A stretch of 64,000 nt of DNA from Hymenobacter cavernae (GTDB lineage: Bacteria; Bacteroidota; Bacteroidia; Cytophagales; Hymenobacteraceae): assembly GCF_014641455.1 (NCBI RefSeq), contig NZ_BMHT01000004.1, positions 216,025 to 280,024 of the forward strand. The letters run 5' to 3'. Position numbers and translations under genes: made by a program. Below the pieces are notes generated by a model. It searched no databases. It was not told where the DNA came from and worked only from the letters and a program-made list of their open reading frames with translations. Below are positions 17,910-26,048 of this stretch, in pieces; positions within the stretch are counted from its first letter, which is position 1, and every line of letters begins with the position of its first letter.

Positions 17910-18611
17910 TCAGCGCAGCGCCAGGCCAACTTTCACGCCGCCGGGGAAGTACCAGCCGCGGTGGCCATAATCAGAGGTGCCGACGCGGTAGGCTGCGCCG
18001 CCGTAGCTTTGGCGCAAACCCACGCCCGCGTATAAATCCAGGGAGACCCGCCCAGGTAGCAAAGGCGCCTGGTAGCCGACCTGCACGGAGCCTCCATAGC
18101 GGTTGATGGTGCTGGTGTGTTTTACGAGGCCGTATTCGGAATAAACCAAGCCGTCGGAATCTGTGCGCTCCTGCCAGGCTCTGGTGTGATAGACCATCTG
18201 AAATACCTGAAAATGTGGCCCGTAGCTAACATACCAGCCGGTGGGGTATGTCGTTTTGGATGCTTTCAGGTAGAAACGGTGCTGCCCTTGCAAGCCAAAG
18301 CCGCGCACTTTTTCATTCTCCCGCTGGCCTTCCGGGGACCAGTAATAATAGTACGGCGCTCTATTAGGTTGCCCGGCAGGACCTAGGTAGAGCTGCGGCG
18401 TGAGCGTAAAGCTTTGCTGCGGGTGGTGGCTGCGCTGTTGTTCCAGTTCCACCCAGTAGCCACTCACCACTAGGTACTGCGGTACTGCTTTGATGACCAG
18501 CGGATTGCTGGAAGCTAGGTTTTGGCCTTTCGCCACCAGACCTAGGCATAGCAGCAAAGGCAGCAGCCGGGCGCCCCGGTGTACCGGGGCATTCAGTTGG
18601 CCGATACGCAT
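17910..18611 (-). CDS. Exported beta-rich (outer-membrane-like) protein, unknown function
   Basis: A 233-residue protein with an N-terminal signal (ARLLPLLLCLGLVAKGQN). The mature part alternates short polar and hydrophobic strands rich in Tyr and Gly (GTSDYGHRGWYFPGGVKVGLALR at the end, in two pieces). It ends like a small outer-membrane barrel. Its start codon overlaps the stop of the LVIVD lipoprotein gene by one base (TAATG), so translation is probably coupled and the two products may work together. No named family recognised. Confidence 0.65.
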   Translation of the reverse strand: MRIGQLNAPVHRGARLLPLLLCLGLVAKGQNLASSNPLVIKAVPQYLVVSGYWVELEQQRSHHPQQSFTLTPQLYLGPAGQPNRAPYYYYWSPEGQRENEKVRGFGLQGQHRFYLKASKTTYPTGWYVSYGPHFQVFQMVYHTRAWQERTDSDGLVYSEYGLVKHTSTINRYGGSVQVGYQAPLLPGRVSLDLYAGVGLRQSYGGAAYRVGTSDYGHRGWYFPGGVKVGLALR

Positions 18612-19921
18612 TAGTTAGCGGACGAAATGGAGAGCATACTCAGCTTTTCGAGCTTGTCGCCGGTGTAGCTGTATTGGTACAGGCCATCGGCGCCAATTGC
18701 CATTAGAACGCCTTGATCTGGAATGACATCCACAACGTTGACCGTGAACTTCTGCTTCTGAGTGAGAATCGGCGCCTTGCTCTTGTCAAACACTTTCAGG
18801 CCATCGGCATCGCAGACAAACAGCAGGTCGCCATCCACTCCCAGGCCCTGTGGACCCGCCATGGGGTAGGTCTTGGCTAGTTTCGGCTGGCTCAGGTTGG
18901 TCAGGTCAATTACCTGAAGCTCGTTGATGGCCGCGCCGCCGCACGTCCGTCCGCTGCGCAGCGTCACGTAGGCATAATGGTCGTCGACCACCACAGGGTC
19001 GCAGCTCATAAAGTGTTGGAAGTAAGACAGCTGTTTGGGTGCCTGCGGGGTGGCTACGTCGAAAATGTACATGCCGCGCTGGGTTCCCAAAAACAGGTAG
19101 TGGTCTTTGGGATAGATGGTTTCGACGCCGAACGATAGCGGAACTTTAGCGCCGGGCGCCGGATTGCGCGGATCAAGCAGGTCGAACAGGCGCAGGCTGT
19201 TATCGTCAACGATATAGAGGGTTTGACCCAGCACCGCAAAGCGGGCCAGCGAACCGCCTTTGCCCGTGGCGCCGGGTGCGGGGCTGGAGGCCGCGCCAGG
19301 GGCTGAGCTTAAGGCAAATACGTTTCTGGAGTCGAACAGCCAGATTGGGCCGGAACTCGGCGCCGGCGCGTTGTTCTTGAGTTTCTGCCAACCCACCACG
19401 AGCATGTTGGCCGGTCGACTGTAGGGAGTGCAAGCTGAATTAAGGCCATAATCCGTAGGTGCGGGTAGTTCCCGGAAGGCGTCGCGCACGCGGCTGGCTA
19501 TGCGCACGGCCTGCGGATTCGAGATGTCGATGGTCACCAAGTCCGGGCCATTATCAACGTAGAGCAGGTTGCCCTTCACGGCCATGTCGATGTTGCCGGG
19601 TACCCGCAGAAAGCTGATCGGCTGCGGATGCTTGGGGTCTTGATTATCAATAATATGAATGCCTTCGTAGCGCTCGTTGATAAAAAGATAGCGCCCGAGC
19701 AGGTAGATCTTGCCCGTGTTGTGCATGGCTCGTGCGGGCAGCGCCGTCACCGACTGTTCCAGCATCTCGCGCGACATTAGTTGCGGGCAATAGCTGTACT
19801 CCCCGTAAGAATAACCCCAGCCTACAATTCCGGGGCTAGGTTGTGGTTCTTCCTTTGAGGAACAGGCTGTTAACCCTAGCAGCAGGCACCAGCCAAATAG
19901 ATACGTAAAGATTCTGGACAT
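18611..19921 (-). CDS. LVIVD-repeat beta-propeller lipoprotein
   Basis: 436 residues from the ATG at 19921, chosen because it gives a lipoprotein signal ending LLLGLTACSS. The mature protein is built of LVIVD-type blades: YEGIHIIDNQDPKHPQPISF, LVTIDISNPQAVRIAS, SLRLFDLLDPRNPAPG, GMYIFDVATPQAPKQLSYF and LQVIDLTNLSQPKLAKTY. These repeats form surface-exposed beta-propellers of unknown biochemical function, and are frequent in Bacteroidota outer-membrane lipoproteins. A Pro/Ala/Gly-rich insertion lies at about 210-225. The gene is upstream of, and overlaps by one base, the small outer-membrane-like gene at 17910. Confidence 0.85.
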   Translation of the reverse strand: MSRIFTYLFGWCLLLGLTACSSKEEPQPSPGIVGWGYSYGEYSYCPQLMSREMLEQSVTALPARAMHNTGKIYLLGRYLFINERYEGIHIIDNQDPKHPQPISFLRVPGNIDMAVKGNLLYVDNGPDLVTIDISNPQAVRIASRVRDAFRELPAPTDYGLNSACTPYSRPANMLVVGWQKLKNNAPAPSSGPIWLFDSRNVFALSSAPGAASSPAPGATGKGGSLARFAVLGQTLYIVDDNSLRLFDLLDPRNPAPGAKVPLSFGVETIYPKDHYLFLGTQRGMYIFDVATPQAPKQLSYFQHFMSCDPVVVDDHYAYVTLRSGRTCGGAAINELQVIDLTNLSQPKLAKTYPMAGPQGLGVDGDLLFVCDADGLKVFDKSKAPILTQKQKFTVNVVDVIPDQGVLMAIGADGLYQYSYTGDKLEKLSMLSISSAN

Positions 19922-20102
19922 ACAACAACGAGCATAAGGTGGGAGAAGGAAGCGCTTTGTTCGGCAGAATGCCAACAGCAAAAGCCTTTTACCTCAGAGC
20001 CAGTTGCTGAAAAGAAGGTTGCAAGTCGATCAGCTAAATTTCTTATGTAATAGAAATTTGCCTCAATTTACTTGCAATCAGTTCAGAAATCAGAAGCTAG
20101 CT

Positions 20103-20318
20103 TTACCGCACCTGCTCGCGGCCATAGCCGCTCTTTTCCAGCACCTGCTCCACGAAGAGCGCCTTGCCCGGCACTGTCAGCAGGCCCTGATACACGGCCT
20201 CGCTCACGCCGGAGTAGCGCACGAGTCGGCCGTTACGGTATTCAATTTCCAGCGCTTGGGTAGCAGCATCGTAGCCGATGGCTTTAAGGGAAGTAGAGCG
20301 GATAGGCTGGCGTTTCAT
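20103..20318 (-). CDS. KTSC domain protein
   Basis: A 71-residue protein matching the KTSC domain along its whole length: IRSTSLKAIGYDAATQALEI, then EYRNGRLVRYSGVSEAVYQG. KTSC domains occur alone or fused to lysyl-tRNA synthetase-like and phage proteins; their activity is unknown. It stands between ruvC (86 bases upstream, same strand) and the LVIVD gene, and may be transcribed with ruvC. Confidence 0.8.
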   Translation of the reverse strand: MKRQPIRSTSLKAIGYDAATQALEIEYRNGRLVRYSGVSEAVYQGLLTVPGKALFVEQVLEKSGYGREQVR

Positions 20319-20404
20319 AAGGCTATAATTTTGTTAGGAACCTAGCCTGGGCTGCAACAGTCTTACCAAAATTCTAGTCTCTCAGGAAATGACTCTGCTC
20401 TTAT

Positions 20405-21037
20405 CTACTTTGCCTTGACGGCCGTCTTGGTGGGCTTCTTGGCCGCGGCACCGCTGGCTAGCCGTTCGGGGTTGTCGGCCAGGAACTTACCCCAGCTTTT
20501 GCCGCCGGCTTTCTGGTTGTTGCCCTTCTGGTAGTGGTGGCACACGGCCACGGCCAGCGCGTCGGTGGCATCCAGAAACTTGGGCGCGTCCTCGACGGGC
20601 GGTAGATTCAACGTCTGGCGCAGCATATGCGCTACCTGCTCTTTGCTTGCTGATCCTGAACCGGTTACCGACTGCTTTACTTTGGTGGGGGCGTACTCCA
20701 CGTACGGAATCTGGCGGGAGAGGCAGGCCGCAATAGCCACGCCCTGCGCCCGACCTAGCTTGAGCATACTCTGCACGTTGGTGCCGTAGAAAGGGGCTTC
20801 AATGGCCAGCTCATCGGGCAGAAACTCCTCGATCAGCTCGATCATACGGTCGAAGATCTTCTTTAGCTTTACGGCGTGGTTTGTGCCCAGCGACTTCATG
20901 TTAATCACGTCGTAGCGCAAGACTTCCACCTTCGAGCCCGTGACTTCGATGATGGCGTACCCCATGATCTGGGTGCCAGGATCGACGCCCATGATGAGTT
21001 TCGGAAGGTCAAGCGAAGAGGTGGGATAAACAGCCAT
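20405..21037 (-). CDS. ruvC: Crossover junction endodeoxyribonuclease RuvC
   Basis: The Holliday-junction resolvase that cuts junctions with RuvAB in recombinational repair. 210 residues, somewhat longer than E. coli RuvC (173) because of an N-terminal extension of 11 residues and a Lys/Ala-rich C-terminal tail of about 40. The acidic catalytic residues are present: Asp19 (IMGVDPGTQIMGYA), Glu80 (LAIEAPFYG), and Asp156 and Asp159 (DATDALAVAVCHHY). It is divergent from the flippase-like gene at 21062, with only about 25 bases between starts. Confidence 0.95.
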   Translation of the reverse strand: MAVYPTSSLDLPKLIMGVDPGTQIMGYAIIEVTGSKVEVLRYDVINMKSLGTNHAVKLKKIFDRMIELIEEFLPDELAIEAPFYGTNVQSMLKLGRAQGVAIAACLSRQIPYVEYAPTKVKQSVTGSGSASKEQVAHMLRQTLNLPPVEDAPKFLDATDALAVAVCHHYQKGNNQKAGGKSWGKFLADNPERLASGAAAKKPTKTAVKAK

Positions 21038-21061
21038 TTACTACAAATCTACACACGAAAC

Positions 21062-22066
21062 TTGGAACTGACTTCGCGCCGGAGACTACTGGTGGTGGCG
21101 GGCAAGCTGCTCGTGACGCTGCTCACGCTGGGCCTGCTCTACCATTCCGTGTTTGCCGCCCCCGATACGGCGGCCGCGTGGCGCGCTTTGCTCGCCTCGG
21201 CCCTCACTGGCGCCGGTCGTGGGCCGGTGCTGCTGGCGCTGGCGCTGGTGCCCGTCAATTGGGGGCTGGAGGCGTGGAAATGGTGGCGGCTGGCCCGGCA
21301 CCTGGAGCCGGTGTCGTTTCGGCGCAGCTTCCGGGCGGTGCTGGTAGGCCTCACCCTAGGTTTCGTGACGCCTAACCGCGTGGGCGACTACGCGGGTCGA
21401 ATCATCGAGTTGAAAAGCCGTCGGCTGGATGCGCTGGGCGCGGTTTTTCTGGGGCGCTACTGCCAGCTGGTTGTCACGGTAGTGGCGGGCTCTATGGGGT
21501 TATTATACTTTCTACTAGTCTTTTACCTGCGTAACTATCCGGCCTCGGGGCTAGGTGTGACTGTGGCCGCGCTGGCATTGAACGCGGCCGTTTTGCTGCC
21601 GCTCTACCGTAGTCAATTATTACTGACAGCGCTGGCGCTGATAAAGCCCTTGCGTCGGTTTCAACCGTACCTGGCCGTGATGCCGACCTACCCAGCCCGA
21701 ACTCTGCACGCGGTGCTGGCCTTGTCAGGCTTGCGCTATCTGGTGTTTGCGGGCCAATTCGGCTTGCTGCTGCTGGCGTACGGCGGGCAAGCGCCATTCG
21801 GACCCGGCGCAGCGGCTATTGCGGGCACTTTTCTGCTCAAATCGCTGGTTCCTTCGCTTAATGCGCTGGCCGATGTAGGCGTGCGGGAACTCTCGGCGAC
21901 GCATTTGTTTGGGCTGCTAGGCCAGCCGGCGCTGCCGGTTCTGAGCGCCAGCCTGAGTTTATGGGTGCTCAATATTGCCCTGCCCAGCGCGTCGGGCCTG
22001 CTGTTTGTGTTGCGGCTCAAAGTATTTCGCAAGAAGAAGGCGGTCAAGCCACTCGTCGCCTCATGA
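21062..22066 (+). CDS. Lysylphosphatidylglycerol synthase TM-domain / flippase-like membrane protein
   Basis: A polytopic inner-membrane protein of the UPF0104 (LPG_synthase_TM) family. About eight hydrophobic segments are visible, with the family motif FVTPNRVGDYAGRIIELKSR after the second segment, then FLGRYCQLVVTVVAGS. The family moves or modifies lipid-linked substrates; exact role here unknown. The frame stays open back to 20876, but that lies inside ruvC on the other strand. The first plausible start after ruvC is TTG at 21062; GTG at 21092 is an alternative. The stop overlaps the start of the GT2 gene (ATGA), so the pair is an operon, perhaps for a lipid-linked sugar. Confidence 0.82.
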   Translation: MELTSRRRLLVVAGKLLVTLLTLGLLYHSVFAAPDTAAAWRALLASALTGAGRGPVLLALALVPVNWGLEAWKWWRLARHLEPVSFRRSFRAVLVGLTLGFVTPNRVGDYAGRIIELKSRRLDALGAVFLGRYCQLVVTVVAGSMGLLYFLLVFYLRNYPASGLGVTVAALALNAAVLLPLYRSQLLLTALALIKPLRRFQPYLAVMPTYPARTLHAVLALSGLRYLVFAGQFGLLLLAYGGQAPFGPGAAAIAGTFLLKSLVPSLNALADVGVRELSATHLFGLLGQPALPVLSASLSLWVLNIALPSASGLLFVLRLKVFRKKKAVKPLVAS

Positions 22067-23241
22067 GTGCAGCCGCGCTGACATGGATGGTGGCCGCCGT
22101 GCTAGGTCCGGCAGCACTATACGCGGTGGCTATGGTGCATTTCCGGCGGGCCTGGCAGCAATTGCCGATACCTAGGCTGCCGGTGAATCCGACTGCGCAA
22201 CATGTTGATAGGGTTTCTCTTACGGTAATCATCGCAGCCCGCAACGAAGCCGCCAATCTGCCGCACCTGCTCACCGACCTAGGTCGGCAAACCTACCTCG
22301 CGCAAGGTGGCAAAGTAGAGATTATCGTTGTCGACGACCACTCCACCGATGGCACCGCCGTCGTGGTGGAGCAAGCTAGGTTAGTTAGCGTTTTCCCGTT
22401 GCGCCTGCTGCGCCTCGCCGACCAGCCCCAGCCGGCAACCGGCAAAAAAGCCGCCGTGCAAGCTGCCATTGCTGCTGCCCGTGCCCCGTGGGTGGTGCTC
22501 ACCGATGCCGATTGCCGGGTGACGCCGGGGTGGCTGGCAGCACATGCCGCGGTGGCCGCCGAGCCGGCCGCGCAGTTTGCCAGCGGTCCGGTGCTGCTCA
22601 CGGGGCGGGGTGCGCTGGCGGCGCTGCAAGGCGTGGAGCTGGCGGCGCTGGTCGGGGTAGGAGCGGCCGGTATCGGCCTGGGCCAGCCCACCATGTGCAA
22701 CGGCGCCAACCTGAGCTACCGGCGCGCTGCTTTTTACGCCGTGCAAGGCTTTGCCGGCAACGCCCACGTCCCGAGCGGCGACGATGAGTTTCTGCTGCAC
22801 AAACTCTATAAAGCGTATCCGGAAGGCATTCACTTTCTGAAGGATAGCGCCGCTATTGTACGGACAGCCGCGCAACCTAGCCTACGTGCGCTCCTCATGC
22901 AGCGCGTGCGCTGGGCGAGTAAGTGGCGCCACTACGAGCAGGCTGCGCCGCGCCGTCTGGCCGTGCTAGTGCTGCTGGCCAACGTGGCGCTACTAGCCGG
23001 ACTAATCGGGTCGTTTTTTCAGCCGCAGGGCTGGCCTTTCGTGCTGGCAGCCTGGGCGTTGAAGCTAGGTGCCGATGTGTGGTTTCTAACGCCGGTGCTG
23101 GGTTTTTTCCAGCGCCGGCAGTGGCTGGGCTGGCTGCCGGTGTTGCAGCTGGCTTACGCGCCCTATGCGCTGGCAACGGGCCTGCTGGGGTTGCGCGGCG
23201 GCTACGTGTGGAAAGGCCGTAAGATTCAGGCAACTACCTAG
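22063..23241 (+). CDS. Family 2 glycosyltransferase, membrane-bound
   Basis: 392 residues. The ATG at 22063 overlaps the upstream stop by four bases. An N-terminal membrane helix (about 8-26) precedes the GT-A domain. Motifs: SLTVIIAARNEAANLPHLL, IIVVDDHSTDGTAVVVEQ, the metal-binding TDADCR, the acceptor region GANLSYRRAAF, GDDEFLLHKL, and the QxxRW-like MQRVRWASKW. Two or three C-terminal membrane segments follow. This is the arrangement of processive or lipid-linked sugar transferases. With the flippase-like partner it may build and translocate a glycolipid; the sugar is unknown. The stop codon lies inside CCTAGG. Confidence 0.92.
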   Translation: MSAAALTWMVAAVLGPAALYAVAMVHFRRAWQQLPIPRLPVNPTAQHVDRVSLTVIIAARNEAANLPHLLTDLGRQTYLAQGGKVEIIVVDDHSTDGTAVVVEQARLVSVFPLRLLRLADQPQPATGKKAAVQAAIAAARAPWVVLTDADCRVTPGWLAAHAAVAAEPAAQFASGPVLLTGRGALAALQGVELAALVGVGAAGIGLGQPTMCNGANLSYRRAAFYAVQGFAGNAHVPSGDDEFLLHKLYKAYPEGIHFLKDSAAIVRTAAQPSLRALLMQRVRWASKWRHYEQAAPRRLAVLVLLANVALLAGLIGSFFQPQGWPFVLAAWALKLGADVWFLTPVLGFFQRRQWLGWLPVLQLAYAPYALATGLLGLRGGYVWKGRKIQATT

Positions 23242-23321
23242 GTGCCAAGCTAAAGCAAGAGGTTTCTCCTTGGCAATAGTTAATGATAACTTACGGCCTC
23301 AAGCTTTAACTACTGCGCCGC

Positions 23322-24905
23322 ATGAATAAGACGTTTATCTTCTTGGTATTGGTTTTACTTTCCAGGCTGGCGCAAGCGCAGGTATGGATACCCGATAACG
23401 GAGATGGAACCTATAAAAACCCTATTATCTATACTGATTATTCTGACCCCGATGTAATTAGGGTAGGTGATAATTATTATATGGTGGCTTCCAGTTTTAC
23501 GTGTCAGCCCGGAATACCAGTGCTGCACTCCAAAGATTTAGTAAACTGGAAAATCATTAATTACGTCTATTCTACTTTGCCTTTTGATCGTTATCAGAAA
23601 CCGCAGCACGGCCAAGGCTCGTGGGCACCTTCTATTCGATATCATAAGGGTCGATATTACGTGTATTTCTGCACGCCCGAAGATGGCTTATTCATGGCTT
23701 CGACCACTAATCCGGCGCAGAAATGGGAATTACACGTTGTGCAGAATGTAGGCAATTGGGAAGATCCTTGCCCTTTTTGGGATGATGATGGGCAGGCTTA
23801 CTTACTGCATGGCCGCGTAGGAGCAGGGCCGGCGATTTTGCATAAAATGTCATCAAATGGAAAAAAGCTGCTTGATGATGGGAAATTAATTTATCAGGAT
23901 GATAAAAAGCAGCCTACGTTAGAGGGATTTAAATTCATGGAGAAGCGCGATGGATATTATTATTTCGCCGCGCCTGCTGGTGGTGTGGGCACCGGCTGGC
24001 AATCGGTTTTTCGCTCCAGGAATATTTATGGTCCTTACGAAGACAAAGTCGTGTTGGAGCAGGGCAAAACCAACATCAACGGTCCGCACCAGGGCGGCTT
24101 CGTGAGCACCCAGACCGGCGAGTGGTGGTTTATCCACTTTCAGGACAAGGACGCTTACGGCCGCATTGTTCATTTACAGCCGGTTACCTGGAAAGATGGT
24201 TGGCCGGTCGCGGGCCAGGATGCCGACGGTGACGGCACCGGCGAACCCGTGCTAACCTACAAAAAACCGAATGTGGGTAAAAGCTACCCAGTAGAAGCGC
24301 CGCAAACCTCCGACGATTTTTCGCAGCCTACCCTAGGTTTGCAGTGGCAATGGCACGCCGCCCCGCACAAAGAATGGTATACCCTGAATCCGAAGTCTGG
24401 GAATATTCGCCTCCATGCTATTTCGGCACCTACGGATAACGGAAGTTTATTTTACGCTGGTAATTTATTGCTCCAGAAAGTTACTGCGCCTGCCTTTTCG
24501 GCTACAACAAAAGTTGATTTGAAGGCAGAAAATAGTGGCGAACGGGCAGGGTTAGCTGTTATGGGGAACTATTATACTACTATCTGTCTAGAGAAAAGTG
24601 CTTCGGGAAATCGTGTTGTATTATCTGAAGGAAAAAGGCAGGATAGAAAATACTTGTTGCCGCAGGAGTTAACTAGCGTTGATGTAAATACCCAAGCTAT
24701 ATGGTTTCGAGTAAAAATTAATGATGATGCTACTTGCTCTTATTATTATAGTATTGATGGGAATTCCTACAAAGAAATTGGTGATAGGTACAAAGTTGAA
24801 AAAGGAACTTGGATCGGCGCTAAAGTTGGTATATTCTGCATCAATCCTAGCATCATAAGCAGCAAAGGCTACGCTGACTTTGATTTTTTCGCTGTGACTA
24901 AATAG
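23322..24905 (+). CDS. Glycoside hydrolase family 43, exported
   Basis: A 527-residue secreted enzyme of the beta-xylosidase / alpha-L-arabinofuranosidase family, acting on plant arabinoxylan, arabinan or pectin side chains. The signal peptide MNKTFIFLVLVLLSRLAQAQ is clear. The five-bladed propeller carries the catalytic base Asp42 (YTDYSDPDVIR), the pKa-modulating Asp148 (NWEDPCPFWDDDG) and the general acid Glu201 (QPTLEGFKFMEK). From about residue 330 (DDFSQPTLGLQWQW) a C-terminal concanavalin-like beta-sandwich follows, as in GH43 xylosidases. Base composition is mosaic: AT-rich at both ends, GC-rich at about 24040-24420. Confidence 0.93.
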   Translation: MNKTFIFLVLVLLSRLAQAQVWIPDNGDGTYKNPIIYTDYSDPDVIRVGDNYYMVASSFTCQPGIPVLHSKDLVNWKIINYVYSTLPFDRYQKPQHGQGSWAPSIRYHKGRYYVYFCTPEDGLFMASTTNPAQKWELHVVQNVGNWEDPCPFWDDDGQAYLLHGRVGAGPAILHKMSSNGKKLLDDGKLIYQDDKKQPTLEGFKFMEKRDGYYYFAAPAGGVGTGWQSVFRSRNIYGPYEDKVVLEQGKTNINGPHQGGFVSTQTGEWWFIHFQDKDAYGRIVHLQPVTWKDGWPVAGQDADGDGTGEPVLTYKKPNVGKSYPVEAPQTSDDFSQPTLGLQWQWHAAPHKEWYTLNPKSGNIRLHAISAPTDNGSLFYAGNLLLQKVTAPAFSATTKVDLKAENSGERAGLAVMGNYYTTICLEKSASGNRVVLSEGKRQDRKYLLPQELTSVDVNTQAIWFRVKINDDATCSYYYSIDGNSYKEIGDRYKVEKGTWIGAKVGIFCINPSIISSKGYADFDFFAVTK

Positions 24906-25086
24906 CAAACTCGAAAGGTGTGGATTGCTTCTGTGACAACGACAGTCGGAAACGGCTAGCTACGTTGTAAATGCGACATCAGTCTGCAACTTCTTAGTGG
25001 TCTACCTAGGTTTGGGAGCTAGAGGTTTCTAGAATTCAGAAAGTGTAAATGGACATGAACAAAGGCCAAATAAATAGCACTAAATA

Positions 25087-25118
25087 GTTGAGCTTGTAAC
25101 GTTTCACTGGTACTTTTC
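25087..25118 (+). promoter_or_regulatory. Putative promoter of the cytochrome c gene
   Basis: GTTG at 25087-25090 and TACTTTTC at 25111-25118, separated by 20 bases, resemble the Bacteroidota consensus TTTG-N19/20-TAnnTTTG (one mismatch in the -7 box). The start codon lies 34 bases downstream. Confidence 0.35.
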
Positions 25119-25152
25119 CTGTGTTACTCGCTCACCTTAAAACCCTACTGCT

Positions 25153-25692
25153 ATGTCCAGATTTGCCCTCGGAATGTTCTCCTTTTTGATTGTGCTACTG
25201 GTCGGTTTGGCTGGCGTCGTGGTGTTTGCGGGTACGGGGTTGCTGAATAAGCAAGAAGAAGGTGTTTGTGGTAATCCTAATGAAGTCGCATTAGACACCA
25301 CCTTAATAGAAACATCAGATTCTACTGCAAATGCATATCAGGTAGCTTCTAACACTCTATCACAGGAGGACATGGCAGTAGTGGAGGCTGGTGATGCTTT
25401 ATTCAAAAATAACTGTGCTCAATGTCACGCTGTCTTTGATGTGGTAGTAGGCCCGGCGCTGAATGATATTACCAAACGACGCTCAATTTCCTGGCTTATT
25501 CCCTGGGTAAAGAACTCCAGCAAAGTAGTAGCCTCCGGTGACGAATATGCAGTGAAGTTGTTCAATCAGTATCAAGAGCAGCAGATGCCTAGCTTTCAAC
25601 TGTCAGATAAGGAGATAAAAAGTATAATCAAGTACATAGAAGTAGAGAGTCCTAAGTCAATAGTAAACTCTACAGCTGCAATAGTCGATTAG
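25153..25692 (+). CDS. Membrane-anchored c-type cytochrome
   Basis: A 179-residue protein with an N-terminal membrane anchor (FALGMFSFLIVLLVGLAGVV, then VFAGTGLL) and a Ser/Thr-rich linker. One class I cytochrome c domain follows from about residue 75. The haem motif is CAQCH (NNCAQCHAVFDVVVGPAL) and the distal Met ligand is in QEQQMPSFQLSDKEI. It probably carries electrons in the periplasm. Codon use is somewhat more AT-rich than the downstream genes. No oxidase or dehydrogenase partner is adjacent. Confidence 0.9.
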   Translation: MSRFALGMFSFLIVLLVGLAGVVVFAGTGLLNKQEEGVCGNPNEVALDTTLIETSDSTANAYQVASNTLSQEDMAVVEAGDALFKNNCAQCHAVFDVVVGPALNDITKRRSISWLIPWVKNSSKVVASGDEYAVKLFNQYQEQQMPSFQLSDKEIKSIIKYIEVESPKSIVNSTAAIVD

Positions 25693-25730
25693 CTGCTAAT
25701 GCTAGCTCTATAGAAGGAGCTACTCGCTCG

Positions 25731-25762
25731 TTCGCAAATCCCGCCGCACGGCGTTACATTTG
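25731..25762 (+). promoter_or_regulatory. Putative promoter of the 25790 / OppC-like operon
   Basis: TACATTTG at 25755-25762 matches the Bacteroidota -7 element TAnnTTTG exactly; TTCG at 25731-25734, 20 bases upstream, is a weak -33 box. Transcription would begin near 25768. This rules out the TTG at 25760 as start of the next gene and favours the GTG at 25790. Confidence 0.5.
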
Positions 25763-25789
25763 CTTACCTTCTGCCCACTACCTGCCACC

Positions 25790-26047
25790 GTGACCGACCC
25801 TGAATTCGACATTCTTGACGAGCTATACTTCGTCACTTCTTTCCGCGACCTAGCCCAGCGTACCAAGCTCGCGCCTGCTGCGCTGGAACAGCATTTGCGC
25901 GAATTGCTGGAGCAGGAGTACGTAAAGTGCTTCTACCCCGACCCTGACACGGAGCAGGCGTACGAAACCACCTCTTTCGGCGCCATTGCCCGCGACTGCT
26001 ACTACCTGGCTACCAAAGCGGGCTTGCTGGAGCACAATACCCGCTAA
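25790..26047 (+). CDS. Small winged-helix-like protein, unknown function
   Basis: 85 residues from a GTG start at 25790; a TTG at 25760 would add ten, but it lies inside the likely promoter. The sequence TDPEFDILDELYFVTSFRDL, then AQRTKLAPAALEQHLRELLE, looks like a helix-turn-helix of the winged-helix type, as in MarR-like small proteins. The rest (EQEYVKCFYPDPDTEQAYET) would form the wing. No characterised family recognised. Its stop is one base from the start of the OppC-like permease gene, so the two are cotranscribed. Whether it binds DNA is unproven. Confidence 0.7.
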   Translation: MTDPEFDILDELYFVTSFRDLAQRTKLAPAALEQHLRELLEQEYVKCFYPDPDTEQAYETTSFGAIARDCYYLATKAGLLEHNTR

Positions 26048-26048
26048 A

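Noticed and set aside
20876-21061. Upstream extension of the flippase-like frame into ruvC
   Set aside because: It would overlap ruvC by about 160 bases on the opposite strand; the encoded residues do not resemble the family's first helix.
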